From NCBI GenBank assembly GCA_009845905.1, contig VXYS01000009.1, positions 372,001 through 436,000 on the forward strand: 64,000 nucleotides of DNA, given 5' to 3'. Made by a program: the position numbers and the translations under genes. Below, in pieces: positions 1-8,676 of the stretch (its first letter is position 1; every line of letters begins with the position of its first letter). The notes under the pieces are model-generated. The model saw only the letters and a list, made by a program, of their open reading frames with translations, was not told the DNA's origin and made no database searches. The stretch is from Gammaproteobacteria bacterium (GTDB taxonomy: Bacteria; Pseudomonadota; Gammaproteobacteria; Steroidobacterales; Foliamicaceae).

Positions 1-609
1 CTGGCCGAAGAACTTGACCTCGTCGGGCGGTCGGCAATGGCGGGTTCGGGGTCCGCGCCCCGCTCACTGCATGGCGGAGTCGTGTTGCTGTCGATCGATC
101 CCCAGGGAAACTGGTCCTGCACGTCAGTGCTTGCGCCGGAGGAATGGCCGCTTAAGGTGGTTGTGGCGGTTACGCAAACCGGGCTCAAGCAAACGGACTC
201 CCGCTCGGGCATGGAACTCACCCGGCGCTCGTCGCCCTTCTACAAGGCCTGGCTCAAAAGCCAGAAGGCCGACCTGGAGGATGCCGGCCGCGCCGTGGCG
301 CAACGTGATTTCGAGCGTCTTGCCGAACTGTCCGAAGGCAATTGCCTGAGAATGCATGCCACCGCCATGGGCGCTTCGCCACCCCTGATGTATTTCAATG
401 GCGCCACCATCGAGTGCATGCACCGGGTCAAGGCCCTGGCGCGCGACGGCCGGCCGGTGTTCTTTACCGTGGACGCGGGACCCCAGGTCAAGGCGGTCTG
501 TCTCCCGGACGTGCTCGACGAAGTATGCGATGCGCTGGGCCAGGTTCCCGGAGTGCAACAGGTGCTCAGCGGCGATCTGGGCGGCGGAGCTCGGCTCGTC
601 CCGGGCTAG
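1..609 (+). CDS. mvaD: Diphosphomevalonate decarboxylase, C-terminal part (5' truncated by window edge)
   Basis: Frame 1 is open from the first base to TAG at 607-609, giving the last 202 residues of a GHMP-superfamily decarboxylase that converts mevalonate diphosphate to isopentenyl diphosphate. The N-terminal part, including the start, lies outside the window. The motif GSGSAPRSLHGG near the beginning matches the GSGSAxRS phosphate-binding loop of the family. The block TQTGLKQTDSRSGMELT followed by SPFY also fits. The next gene, a phosphomevalonate kinase, starts 10 bases downstream, so both belong to one mevalonate operon. Internal ATG codons such as the one at 37 are not the true start. 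Confidence 0.88.
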   Translation: MAEELDLVGRSAMAGSGSAPRSLHGGVVLLSIDPQGNWSCTSVLAPEEWPLKVVVAVTQTGLKQTDSRSGMELTRRSSPFYKAWLKSQKADLEDAGRAVAQRDFERLAELSEGNCLRMHATAMGASPPLMYFNGATIECMHRVKALARDGRPVFFTVDAGPQVKAVCLPDVLDEVCDALGQVPGVQQVLSGDLGGGARLVPG

Positions 610-618
610 CTGGCCTCG

Positions 619-1572
619 ATGCCGGTATCCAGGATCCAGGCCCGGGCCCCGGGCAAGCTGTTTCTTTCCGGCGAGTACGCGGTGCTGCTGGGCGCGCCGG
701 CCGTTGCCTGCGCCATTGGCAGGCATGTCGATGCGCGCTTCCTGTCCGGCGATTCCGCCGAGGATCCCGAAGCCGCGCGCTGGCGGCTGGCGGCCGGCGA
801 GATTCTGCTCCGGCACGGTCTGGATCCGGCGCCGGCCGGCCGGCCGCTTGAGATCGACAGCAAGGCGCTGTACTCGGACGGCGGAATCAAGCTGGGTTTC
901 GGATCCAGCGCCGCCGTGGCCGTAGCGGTAACCGGCTTGCTGCTTGCTTCGCAGGACCGGGGCCGCCGGTCTCCCTCCATCGACCGGTTGCGCATCGCCG
1001 ATGACCTGCACAGGGAACTTCAGGGCCCGGGAGGGAGCGGCGTTGACGTGGCGGCGAGCCTGCACGGCGGAGTGATTGCGGTAGAGGGTGATCGGGTCGA
1101 GAGCCTTCACTGGCCCGAAGGCCTTCATTGCGAGGTGATCTTCACCGGCCGCGATGCGGACACCGCCCATGCCATCGGGCGATTCCGGGAAGCGCTGCAG
1201 GGCGGGAAGGGCGCGCACTTCAGCGCGCTGTGCGCCGCCGCGGAAGCGGCCCGGCGGGTCTGGGATCGAAGCCCGGATGCGATCGTCGCGGCGGTGCAGG
1301 AATACGCGGCGGCCTGGCGGAAACTGGATCGCTCGGCCGGGTTGGGCGTATACAGCCGCGAGCATCTGCGATTGGAAAGTCTGGCGCGCGCAGCCGACTG
1401 CGTGTACAAGCCGTCCGGGTCCGGCGGCGGCGACTGCGGCCTGGCCTTCTCGACCGACCGGGGGAAACTGCTCGCCTTGCGCGAGGCCGTCCGGGAAGCG
1501 GGGTTCCCGCCGCTGGCGGTCGATCTCGGCGTGGAGGGCTTGCGGGTCCGGCGTCAGTCCGACCGCGCGTAG
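619..1572 (+). CDS. Phosphomevalonate kinase (GHMP kinase)
   Basis: A 317-residue GHMP kinase. The N-terminus reads APGKLFLSGEYAVLLGAPA, the usual first motif. The ATP-binding glycine/serine loop is GIKLGFGSSAAVAVAV near residues 92-107, and the C-terminal loop is KPSGSGGGDCG. The PGKLFLSGEYAV and SGGGDCG forms fit phosphomevalonate kinase better than mevalonate kinase, and the location right after mvaD agrees. It would phosphorylate mevalonate 5-phosphate in the cytoplasm on the way to IPP. Mevalonate kinase, the other candidate, cannot be excluded by eye. Confidence 0.8.
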   Translation: MPVSRIQARAPGKLFLSGEYAVLLGAPAVACAIGRHVDARFLSGDSAEDPEAARWRLAAGEILLRHGLDPAPAGRPLEIDSKALYSDGGIKLGFGSSAAVAVAVTGLLLASQDRGRRSPSIDRLRIADDLHRELQGPGGSGVDVAASLHGGVIAVEGDRVESLHWPEGLHCEVIFTGRDADTAHAIGRFREALQGGKGAHFSALCAAAEAARRVWDRSPDAIVAAVQEYAAAWRKLDRSAGLGVYSREHLRLESLARAADCVYKPSGSGGGDCGLAFSTDRGKLLALREAVREAGFPPLAVDLGVEGLRVRRQSDRA

Positions 1573-1583
1573 CGCTTCACGCC

Positions 1584-2114
1584 CTAGTTCGTCACCTCAA
1601 CCGTAATGACTTCGGACATTACCGGCGGCTCGTGGGGGATGTGCAGGTCGTCGCCCAGCAGCAACTGCAGCGTATGGGTGCCTGGTTCCAACGACAGCTC
1701 GACGCTGGTCTGGGCCAGGCCGAAGTGCATGTGGGCGTCGTCGGTGATGATTGGCAGGTCCATGCGCGGCAATGGGGTGTTCACCAGCAGGTGATGATGT
1801 CCGGTGTGCTCCCCGATCTCTCCGGCGGGCAGCAACTCCATGCCCTCCAGCCCGAACTCCACCGTGAACGGGGAAGTCAGCACGGCGCCGTCCCCGGGGG
1901 AGACGAACCATACGCTCGCGCCTTCGGGCGAGGGCTTGCGCGGAGGCAGTGCGACTTCAGGCGCCAGCGCCGGCGCGCTCGCCGCATCCGCGTCCGGCGC
2001 GGCCTCTTCCTGCTGCCCGGGGCTTCCGCAGGAACACAGAAGCGCCGCTGCCAGCAGCGTTGCGAAAGTGGTTCTGTTCATGGACAAAGCGCTTGCCTTG
2101 GATAAATCGATCAT
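1584..2114 (-). CDS. DUF4399 domain lipoprotein
   Basis: A 176-residue protein. The start at 2114 is chosen because GGAGG sits seven bases before the ATG; an internal ATG at 2081 has a poorer ribosome site. A hydrophobic stretch ends in LLCSC, a plausible lipobox, so it is probably an outer-membrane or periplasmic lipoprotein. The C-terminal half contains GEHTGHHHLLVN and DDAHMHFG, the His-rich blocks typical of DUF4399, which may bind metal (inference). The function of this family is not established. It converges on the phosphomevalonate kinase gene with 11 bases between stops. Confidence 0.75.
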   Translation of the reverse strand: MIDLSKASALSMNRTTFATLLAAALLCSCGSPGQQEEAAPDADAASAPALAPEVALPPRKPSPEGASVWFVSPGDGAVLTSPFTVEFGLEGMELLPAGEIGEHTGHHHLLVNTPLPRMDLPIITDDAHMHFGLAQTSVELSLEPGTHTLQLLLGDDLHIPHEPPVMSEVITVEVTN

Positions 2115-2140
2115 AGCCTGACCTCCCGGGCCATGGGGTA

Positions 2141-3121
2141 CTACAACATGAGATCGCTTGCCGCCGCCCGCTCGTCAAGCAATTCCTCGCCCGTGATGCG
2201 TATTTTCTCCTGCGAGAAATCGTCCAGGTCCAAGCCCCGCACAATTTCCCAGTCGCCGTCCTCGCAGCGAACGGGATAGGAGAAGAACACCCCTTCGGGC
2301 GAATCGTAACTGCCGTCGCCGGGCACCGCCATGCTTACCCAGTCGCCCTCGGGCGTGCCCTGTGACCAGTCGCGCATGTGCTCGATGGCGGCGTTGGCGG
2401 CCGAGGCGGCGCTGGACGTGCCGCGCGCCTTGATTACGCTGGCGCCCCTCTGCTGCACGGTGGTTATGAATTCACCCCGCGCCCAGTCCCTGTCGACGAG
2501 TTCTGCAGCCGCCTTGCCGTCAACGGTCGCCTGCGACAGGTCCGGATACTGGGTGGCGGAATGGTTGCCCCAGATGGTCATCCGCCTGACGGCGCTGACG
2601 TGGTGGCCCGTGCGCGCCGCCAGTTGCGCGCAGGCGCGGTTGTGGTCCAGTCGGGTCATGGCCGAAAAATTGCGCGGATTCATGTCCGGTGCGTTCGACG
2701 ACGCGATCAGCGCGTTGGTGTTGGCGGGGTTACCCACCACCAGCACCCTGGCGTGCTCGTCGGCATGCTCGTTGAGCGCCGCTCCCTGCCTTGAGAATAT
2801 GCGCGCGTTCTCGGTCAGGAGGTCGGAGCGCTCCATGCCGGGTCCACGTGGCTTTGCGCCGACGAGGAAAACATAGTCGGCGCCGCGGAAACCCTCCTCC
2901 AGGCGGTCCGTGGCGACCACCGCCTCAAGCGAGCCGAAGGCGCAGTCTTCGAGCTCCATCGCGACGCCCTCGAGCGCCTGCATTGCGGGAGCGATTTCAA
3001 TCAGCCGCAACGTGATCGACTGGCCATGGCCGAGGAGTTGCCCCGAAGCGATGCGGAACGCGAGCTGGTAGCCGATCTGACCGGCCGCCCCGGTGATGGC
3101 GATCTGCGTGGATGCTGACAT
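2141..3121 (-). CDS. mdh: Malate dehydrogenase (NAD-dependent, type 2)
   Basis: A 326-residue cytosolic enzyme interconverting malate and oxaloacetate. The N-terminal Rossmann motif is [31 protein letters not shown] and MTRLDHNRA carry the NAD- and substrate-binding residues, and [13 protein letters not shown] contains the catalytic His. These motifs and the length match the 'type 2' MDH group. It lies just upstream of the DUF4399 gene on the same strand. A TACAAT box on the minus strand (3151-3156) could be a -10 element, but no good -35 is seen. It works with citrate synthase, PEP synthase and the PEPC-like protein of this window. Confidence 0.95.
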   Translation of the reverse strand: MSASTQIAITGAAGQIGYQLAFRIASGQLLGHGQSITLRLIEIAPAMQALEGVAMELEDCAFGSLEAVVATDRLEEGFRGADYVFLVGAKPRGPGMERSDLLTENARIFSRQGAALNEHADEHARVLVVGNPANTNALIASSNAPDMNPRNFSAMTRLDHNRACAQLAARTGHHVSAVRRMTIWGNHSATQYPDLSQATVDGKAAAELVDRDWARGEFITTVQQRGASVIKARGTSSAASAANAAIEHMRDWSQGTPEGDWVSMAVPGDGSYDSPEGVFFSYPVRCEDGDWEIVRGLDLDDFSQEKIRITGEELLDERAAASDLML

Positions 3122-3261
3122 TTCTCTAAGGCTTCAGTCGGAGGACGGGCATTGTATCGCCGACGCATCCATTTGGGGGTCGGGCGGCATCTATGTAGCG
3201 AGTTTGGAACACGGCACGAAGCCCTGAACAAGGGCCGCCGTCGACACAGAGGAGCACAGCG

Positions 3262-3681
3262 ATGACTTACGGTACGGCATTTTTCTCCGCCCTGGCTTGC
3301 GCGTTCGCCCTTGCCGCGAGTCCGGCGGGCGCCGGGGTGGCTTCGGACGCCGGAACGGCAATGGGAACGGAACGGATCTCAAGCGACGAGATCGGGGAAC
3401 TCAAGGAACTGCTGGTGGCCCACGGGATACCCCCGGCGCGCCACCTGGCCGCGGAAATCAGCCGGGAAATAACCGGGAGCAATCGCGAGGCTGCAACGGC
3501 GGCGCTGTTCCGCCCGCCCGTCGTGCAAACGCCGGGAGCCGCGCCGGCGCCCGCCGCGGTCGCCCAGGCCGGAAAAGCCGGAGGCGCTGAGCCCGCCCGT
3601 GCAGGCACGCCGAGCGGTACCCAATCGCCTGTTCGCAACTTGCTGCGAAGGGTCCTGCGCTTCCTGAATTTTTCGAACTAG
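3262..3681 (+). CDS. Small secreted protein of unknown function
   Basis: A 139-residue protein not recognised as any named family. GAGGAG seven bases before the ATG supports the start. The N-terminus has a clear Sec signal (ALACAFALAASPAGAG). The mature part has a short charged segment (residues about 40-70) and then an Ala/Pro/Gly-rich linker. It ends in a basic, hydrophobic tail, NLLRRVLRFLNFSN, that could be an amphipathic helix. It is divergent from mdh and stands alone on this strand. Confidence 0.6.
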   Translation: MTYGTAFFSALACAFALAASPAGAGVASDAGTAMGTERISSDEIGELKELLVAHGIPPARHLAAEISREITGSNREAATAALFRPPVVQTPGAAPAPAAVAQAGKAGGAEPARAGTPSGTQSPVRNLLRRVLRFLNFSN

Positions 3682-3694
3682 AATGCGAGGCGCC

Positions 3695-3718
3695 GCGAGG
3701 GACGTGACGTGCCCTCGC
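3695..3718. terminator. Stem-loop between convergent small genes
   Basis: GCGAGGG at 3695-3701 pairs with CCCTCGC at 3712-3718 around a 10-base loop. It lies between the stops of two convergent genes, where a bidirectional terminator would be expected. There is no T-tract on either side, so the role is inferred from position only. Confidence 0.3.
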
Positions 3719-3739
3719 TCCCGCGTGTTCCGGGCTGGC

Positions 3740-4090
3740 TCAGTCGTCGCTCTGGTTGATTTCGTTCCACAGGCGGATCTGCTCGTTCATCTGGTCCGCC
3801 AGTTGCTGCTCACGGTCCACGGAACCGTCATAACGCCTGACAAACAGCTCCCTGCGTTCGTCGGTCTTGGAGTCCTCGTCCAGAGATTCGAAGTCGTCCT
3901 CAAGACACTTCCGATAACCTTCCAGCGCAGTCTGGAATTCCCGGAACTCGGCGATCGCGGACCTGAATTCATCGATAGTCATTTCCTCCGCATTCGGCGT
4001 CGTGGGCTCGTCGGGATAGTCGCACCCGGCCCAGGCCGCTCCGCCTGCCAGAACCAGAGTCATTACGGAAAGTGTGGCGATACGTTGCAT
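3740..4090 (-). CDS. Small secreted protein of unknown function
   Basis: A 116-residue protein. AAGGAGG five bases before the ATG at 4090 fixes the start; the reading frame stays open upstream but that part is not supported. The signal peptide is MQRIATLSVMTLVLAGGAAWA. The mature protein is acidic and mostly helical, with two cysteines (CDYPDEP near the N-terminus and YRKCLEDD) that could form a disulfide. The family was not recognised; the residue pattern looks like a small periplasmic helical protein. The 273 bases upstream, before gshA, hold no other gene that I can support. Confidence 0.62.
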   Translation of the reverse strand: MQRIATLSVMTLVLAGGAAWAGCDYPDEPTTPNAEEMTIDEFRSAIAEFREFQTALEGYRKCLEDDFESLDEDSKTDERRELFVRRYDGSVDREQQLADQMNEQIRLWNEINQSDD

Positions 4091-4363
4091 TGTTTCCTCC
4101 TTCGGACTACCCGCTCTTGCCGCGGGCCGCGCAGCACTGTCTGTGGGCCGATGGGCCATCAGAGGGCCGCTGCCCGGCCCATTATGCCCGAAGCCCGGGC
4201 GCCGCAAACCTGACCCGACACCTGTCCCGGTGCGCTTACAATTGGCTGCCGCACAGCGCCGCCATCGCGTGGATACACCGACAGGTCACCCCTCGAAATG
4301 CAACCTCATCTTCCCAGCGCGGCGCCCTCCCGGTAGGTCCGTCTCACGGAGCGCGGAGCGCCA

Positions 4364-5917
4364 ATGCAAGGCGCAGTCATCAGGCAACGAATAAGTCGGC
4401 TTACCCGGCAGCAGCTTTCGGGCGGGCTCAGGGGCGTCGAGAGGGAATGCCTGCGCGTCACCCCGGCCGGCCGGGTCGCGCCCACGCCGCATGGCGAGGA
4501 TCTCGGGTCGGCCCTGACCCACCGCTATATCACCACGGACTTTGCCGAGGCGCTGCTGGAACTGATAACTCCTCCCGTCAAATCCACCCACGACGTCAGC
4601 GACTGGCTGGCGGCGCTGCACGAATTCGTCCTGGCGCAACTGGACGGCGAACAGCTTTGGACGCCCAGCATGCCGCCCGCGATTTCCTCCGACCGGCAAC
4701 TTTTGCCGGCCCGGTACGGAAGCTCCAATATCGGCATGCTCAAGCATATTTACCGTCTCGGGCTGGCCAACCGCTATGGCCCGCGCATGCAGGCCATCGT
4801 CGGCATCCATTTCAATTACTCGCCGCCGCCCGATCTATGGAGGTCGCTGCCGCACCTTGAGAGCCCGCCCTCCGGAATCGTCGCGAAGCGCTCCGCCTGG
4901 ATCATGGGCCAGATGCGCAACGTGCGGCGGCTGGCCTGGCTGCCCACGTATCTGCTTGGCGCTTCGCCGGCGTTTCACGACACCCTTTCACAGGTGCGCA
5001 CCGCCGACCTGAAGAAGGGGCGCAAGGGAACGCTCTATGCGCCCGATGCGACATCGCTGAGAATGAGCAGCCTGGGCTATACCAGCGCGCTGCAGGCGGG
5101 CCTTGTGATTTCCGCCAACAGCGTTCACGAGTACGTTCGCGACCTGGAGGCGGCGGTCCATGCCCGGCATGCCGAGTACAGCAAGATCGGCGTGCGCGTG
5201 CGCGGCCGGTACCGGCAATTGTCCGACAGCGTCCTGCAGGTGGAGAACGAGTACTACTCGGCGGCGCGGCCCAAGCGCCGGATTCGCAGGGGCGAGCGCG
5301 CGGCAACGGCGTTGCGCAGGCGGGGAGCGGAGTATCTCGAATTGCGGCTGGTCGATGCCGATCCGTTCGAGCCGCTGGGCGTCAGCGAAGCCTCCATGCG
5401 TTTCCTGGAGGCTTTTCTTCTTTACTGCCTGCTGGAGGAAAGTCCTCCGATGGCTGCCGACGAATACCTGGCCTGCGTGTCGAACCTCGACCAGACCGCC
5501 TGGCGCGGGCGCGCCAGGGGCGTCCGCCTGATCCGCAAGCGGCGACGGATTAGACTCGACAACTGGGGCCTGGAGGTGTGCAGGGCGATGAGGCCGGTGT
5601 GCGAAGCGCTGGACGGCGGGGCGGGAGGCGAATATTCGTCCGCGCTCAAGGCGGCCAGGGCTTCCCTGCGCGATCCGGGGCTTACCCCGGCGGCCAGGGT
5701 GCTGGACGAGCTCGGCGATGCGGGCTGGGACCATCAGGCCTGGGGCATGGAGAAGGCCCGACTGGCCTCGCGCCCGCCACGGGCTCGGCCCAATGCCGCC
5801 AGGCGACGGGCCCTTAAGGACGAGGCGCCGGCCTCGCTAGCGAGGCTGCTGGCCATGGAATCCGCGCCCGAACCCCCGTTCGACGAGTTCCTGGCCCGAT
5901 ACCTGGACCAGGGCTGA
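4364..5917 (+). CDS. gshA: Glutamate--cysteine ligase (gamma-glutamylcysteine synthetase)
   Basis: A 517-residue enzyme of the proteobacterial (E. coli-type) family, catalysing the first, ATP-dependent step of glutathione synthesis. The N-terminus contains GLRGVERECLRV, the ATP/Mg-binding ExE-like block. TDFAEALLELITPP and GSSNIGMLKHIYRLGL follow, and VGIHFNYS is typical of GshA. Length is normal for the family (about 520). GGAG just ahead of the ATG supports the start. The stop is 4 bases before the PEPC-like gene, so the two are probably cotranscribed. No gshB is visible in the window. Confidence 0.93.
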   Translation: MQGAVIRQRISRLTRQQLSGGLRGVERECLRVTPAGRVAPTPHGEDLGSALTHRYITTDFAEALLELITPPVKSTHDVSDWLAALHEFVLAQLDGEQLWTPSMPPAISSDRQLLPARYGSSNIGMLKHIYRLGLANRYGPRMQAIVGIHFNYSPPPDLWRSLPHLESPPSGIVAKRSAWIMGQMRNVRRLAWLPTYLLGASPAFHDTLSQVRTADLKKGRKGTLYAPDATSLRMSSLGYTSALQAGLVISANSVHEYVRDLEAAVHARHAEYSKIGVRVRGRYRQLSDSVLQVENEYYSAARPKRRIRRGERAATALRRRGAEYLELRLVDADPFEPLGVSEASMRFLEAFLLYCLLEESPPMAADEYLACVSNLDQTAWRGRARGVRLIRKRRRIRLDNWGLEVCRAMRPVCEALDGGAGGEYSSALKAARASLRDPGLTPAARVLDELGDAGWDHQAWGMEKARLASRPPRARPNAARRRALKDEAPASLARLLAMESAPEPPFDEFLARYLDQG

Positions 5918-5921
5918 TCCG

Positions 5922-8672
5922 ATGACCCCGCAGGCCAGCCGCAAGCGCCACCCGGCCTCGCTGCCGGCCGACAAGCGGCGCAATATCCGCTTTTCCAAGA
6001 CGGAAGTTTCCTTACGGCAGGACGTGCATCAGCTCGGCGGCCTGATCGGCGCCATGATCCAGGATCGGGGCGGCGCGGAACTTTTCGATGCCGTTGAATC
6101 GGCGCGCAGCCTGGCGATTGCACGCCGCAATGGCGACGCCGGCGCGCACGACCGTCTGCAGGAATTGCTCGCGGGGCTGGACGACCGCCGGGCCCAGGAC
6201 GTTTCACGCGCCTTCGCCACCTGGTTTCAGGCCACGAATACGGCCGAGCAACTGCACCGCGTTCGCCGCCGCCGTGCCTACCTGTACGACGCCAGCCAAC
6301 CGCAACGGGGCGGCCCCGAAGCGGTATTTCAGCGGCTTCGCAAGGACGGGACGAATCTGGCGGGCGCCGTCGGACTTCTGAACACGATCCGGCTGCATCC
6401 GGTGTTTACCGGCCATCCGACGGAGCCCACGCCCACCGCGGTGCTGCGTCAGCAGCGTGAAATCGCATTGAACCTTGAGGAACTCAAGAATTCCGACGCC
6501 GCTCCCCGGCAGGTCGATGCCCTGTTGCGGTCGATGCAGCAAAAGATCACCGCGATCTGGCACTGCGAGGAACATCCGCACGAGGAAACCACGATTGCGG
6601 CGGAGCTGCAGCAGTTGCTCTATTTCGTGACCGAAGTGATCTACCCTGCGTTGCCGGACTTCTACGACTCGTTGACGGAGGCCATGGCGATCGCTTTCGG
6701 GGAACAGGCCCGGGACGCGCACATCTCGAGCCTGCTTCGCTTTCATTCGGCCATCGGCGGGGACCTCGAAGCGGACGTGGAAATCACGCCACGCTTCATC
6801 CGGCAGCTCTTCGACCGTCAGCGGCTGGCGGTTCTGAACCTGTACCGCGAAGAGTGCCTGCAGCTTGCCGAGACACTTACCCATTCGGCCCGGCGCATCG
6901 ACCCAGGGGGAGAAATCCGGCGCCGGATCAGGGTTTATCGGGAGCATTTCCCGGACATATACGCGGAACTCGGACCGGACCAGCGGGACATGCCCTATCG
7001 GCTCCTGTTGCTGCTGATGGCGGCGCGCCTGGAGGCTACTGCGCTGGACAGCGCTTTCCACTACGACTACGAGCATGAGTTGCTTGACGACCTGGAGGTG
7101 CTCACGGACAGCCTCATCGAGCAGGGAGGAATGTTCGCCGGAAGCCGGGGCGTGCAGCGGCTGGTCCGGCGCGTGGAAACCTTCGGTTTTCACCTGCTGT
7201 CGGTGGAATTTCGCCAGCGGGCCGTGGTCCTGCGCCGTGTTCTGGGGAAGGCGTTCGGCGGTAAACGGTGGGAGACTCCCGCGTCGCGGCTGAAATGCCT
7301 GCGCCTGGCGCTGGAGCAGGATCTGGGCCGTCCGGAGGGTCTCGGCAACGAGGGCTTGCGCGCACTGGCGGTGTTCGACGCCCTTCGTTACCTGAGGGGG
7401 CGCTACGGCAGGAAAGCGTTGGGCGGGCTGCTGCTGGGCGGCGTCAAGGAGCCGGCGGACGTGCTCGGCGCGTTGCTGCTGGCGCGCTGGGCCGGATTTG
7501 AACGGGCCGACGGACACACGCCCCTGGACCTGATTCCGGTGTTCGAAAGCGATATGGACGCCCGCCAGTGCGCTCGCGTGCTCGGTCAGTTGCTGAAGGA
7601 ACCTGCGTATCGCCGACACCTGGAGAGGCGAAACCGGCGGCAGTTCTTGATGGTGGATCACGCCCGCTCAAGGCTGGTGTTCGATCTTCCGTCCGAGCAA
7701 TGGTCGATCCGCGGGCTGCAGAAGGCCGCGGTGGGGGCGGTGGCGAATTCGGGAATTACGCCGGTGCTGCTGCAGGCGCGGGGAAGCGCCTATGAACGCA
7801 GCGGCCGCCGCAGCCTGCTGGCCGACATTCCGTCCGAGCAGCTTCGGCAACCCTTCCGGTACGCCGAGGCGGGAGAACGGGCGGGACTGCGCTATGGCAT
7901 GCGGGGTATCGTCCTGCGGTCGCTGGAGCTTGCGATCGGGGAATTGTTGCTGGCCCGGGCCGGCCGCGAGGGAAAAGAGACGGCCCGGCGAGCGGAGGAA
8001 TTGCTGGAATGCCTGGCCAAGGCGAGCGTGCGGGCCCACAGCGAGTTCCCCGGCGGCCCGCGCGGCATGGCCGATTATTTCGAACTTGCCACGCCGGCGG
8101 ACCTGCTGGCGCGCATGCCCACCACGGCCAGGCGCAGCGGCATGCGCGAGGGAACGGCCGTGGAACTGCCCCGTCCGCTGGTGACCTTCTGCTGGGCCCA
8201 GAGCCGCAATCTGTTGCCGGGCTGGTACGGGTTCGGCGCCGGTTTTGTTGACGCCATCGAAGAATTCGGCCTCAAATTCATTCGCGGATTGGCCCGCGAC
8301 TGGCCCTATCTGCAAGGCATGCTCCGCGACCTGGAACTGGTACTGGCCCGGTCCGATCTCGAAATTGCCATAGGCTATTCGCGTCTGGCCGGGGATTTGC
8401 ACGAAGCCTGTTTCGCCGCGATACAGCAGGAGCATGAACGAACGCTGGACGGCCTGATGAACATACTTGGGCAGAAAGTCCTGCTTGAGGACCAGCCCGC
8501 CTTGCGGCGTTCGATCCGGTTGAGGAATCCCTACGTGGATCCCATCAACCTGCTGCAGGTGCGGCTTTTGTCCCGCTGGCGGGCGAACGGCCGAGTCTGT
8601 TCCGGGGAACTCTACGCGGCGCTCAAGTCCACCGTTTACGGCATCGCCCGCGGCGTGCAGGAAGCCACCTGA
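5922..8672 (+). CDS. Divergent phosphoenolpyruvate carboxylase-family protein with altered active-site motifs
   Basis: A 916-residue protein of normal PEPC length. The family is clear from FTGHPTEPTPTAVLRQ near residue 163 (TAHPTE His block), FESDMDA (metal-binding Glu region), FCWAQSRNLLPGWYG and RNPYVDPINLLQVRLL near the C-terminus. Several hallmark motifs are not conserved. GGDRDGNP is replaced by GGDLEADV. GYSDSxKDxG aligns with MVDHARSRL, so the Asp is kept and Lys becomes Arg. HGRGGSxGRGG aligns with QARGSAYERSG, so the His becomes Gln. In E. coli PEPC these segments carry substrate and bicarbonate contacts, so oxaloacetate synthesis is uncertain. It may be a distant functional variant or a repurposed protein. 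It starts 4 bases after gshA. Confidence 0.72.
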   Translation: MTPQASRKRHPASLPADKRRNIRFSKTEVSLRQDVHQLGGLIGAMIQDRGGAELFDAVESARSLAIARRNGDAGAHDRLQELLAGLDDRRAQDVSRAFATWFQATNTAEQLHRVRRRRAYLYDASQPQRGGPEAVFQRLRKDGTNLAGAVGLLNTIRLHPVFTGHPTEPTPTAVLRQQREIALNLEELKNSDAAPRQVDALLRSMQQKITAIWHCEEHPHEETTIAAELQQLLYFVTEVIYPALPDFYDSLTEAMAIAFGEQARDAHISSLLRFHSAIGGDLEADVEITPRFIRQLFDRQRLAVLNLYREECLQLAETLTHSARRIDPGGEIRRRIRVYREHFPDIYAELGPDQRDMPYRLLLLLMAARLEATALDSAFHYDYEHELLDDLEVLTDSLIEQGGMFAGSRGVQRLVRRVETFGFHLLSVEFRQRAVVLRRVLGKAFGGKRWETPASRLKCLRLALEQDLGRPEGLGNEGLRALAVFDALRYLRGRYGRKALGGLLLGGVKEPADVLGALLLARWAGFERADGHTPLDLIPVFESDMDARQCARVLGQLLKEPAYRRHLERRNRRQFLMVDHARSRLVFDLPSEQWSIRGLQKAAVGAVANSGITPVLLQARGSAYERSGRRSLLADIPSEQLRQPFRYAEAGERAGLRYGMRGIVLRSLELAIGELLLARAGREGKETARRAEELLECLAKASVRAHSEFPGGPRGMADYFELATPADLLARMPTTARRSGMREGTAVELPRPLVTFCWAQSRNLLPGWYGFGAGFVDAIEEFGLKFIRGLARDWPYLQGMLRDLELVLARSDLEIAIGYSRLAGDLHEACFAAIQQEHERTLDGLMNILGQKVLLEDQPALRRSIRLRNPYVDPINLLQVRLLSRWRANGRVCSGELYAALKSTVYGIARGVQEAT

Positions 8673-8676
8673 CCGG

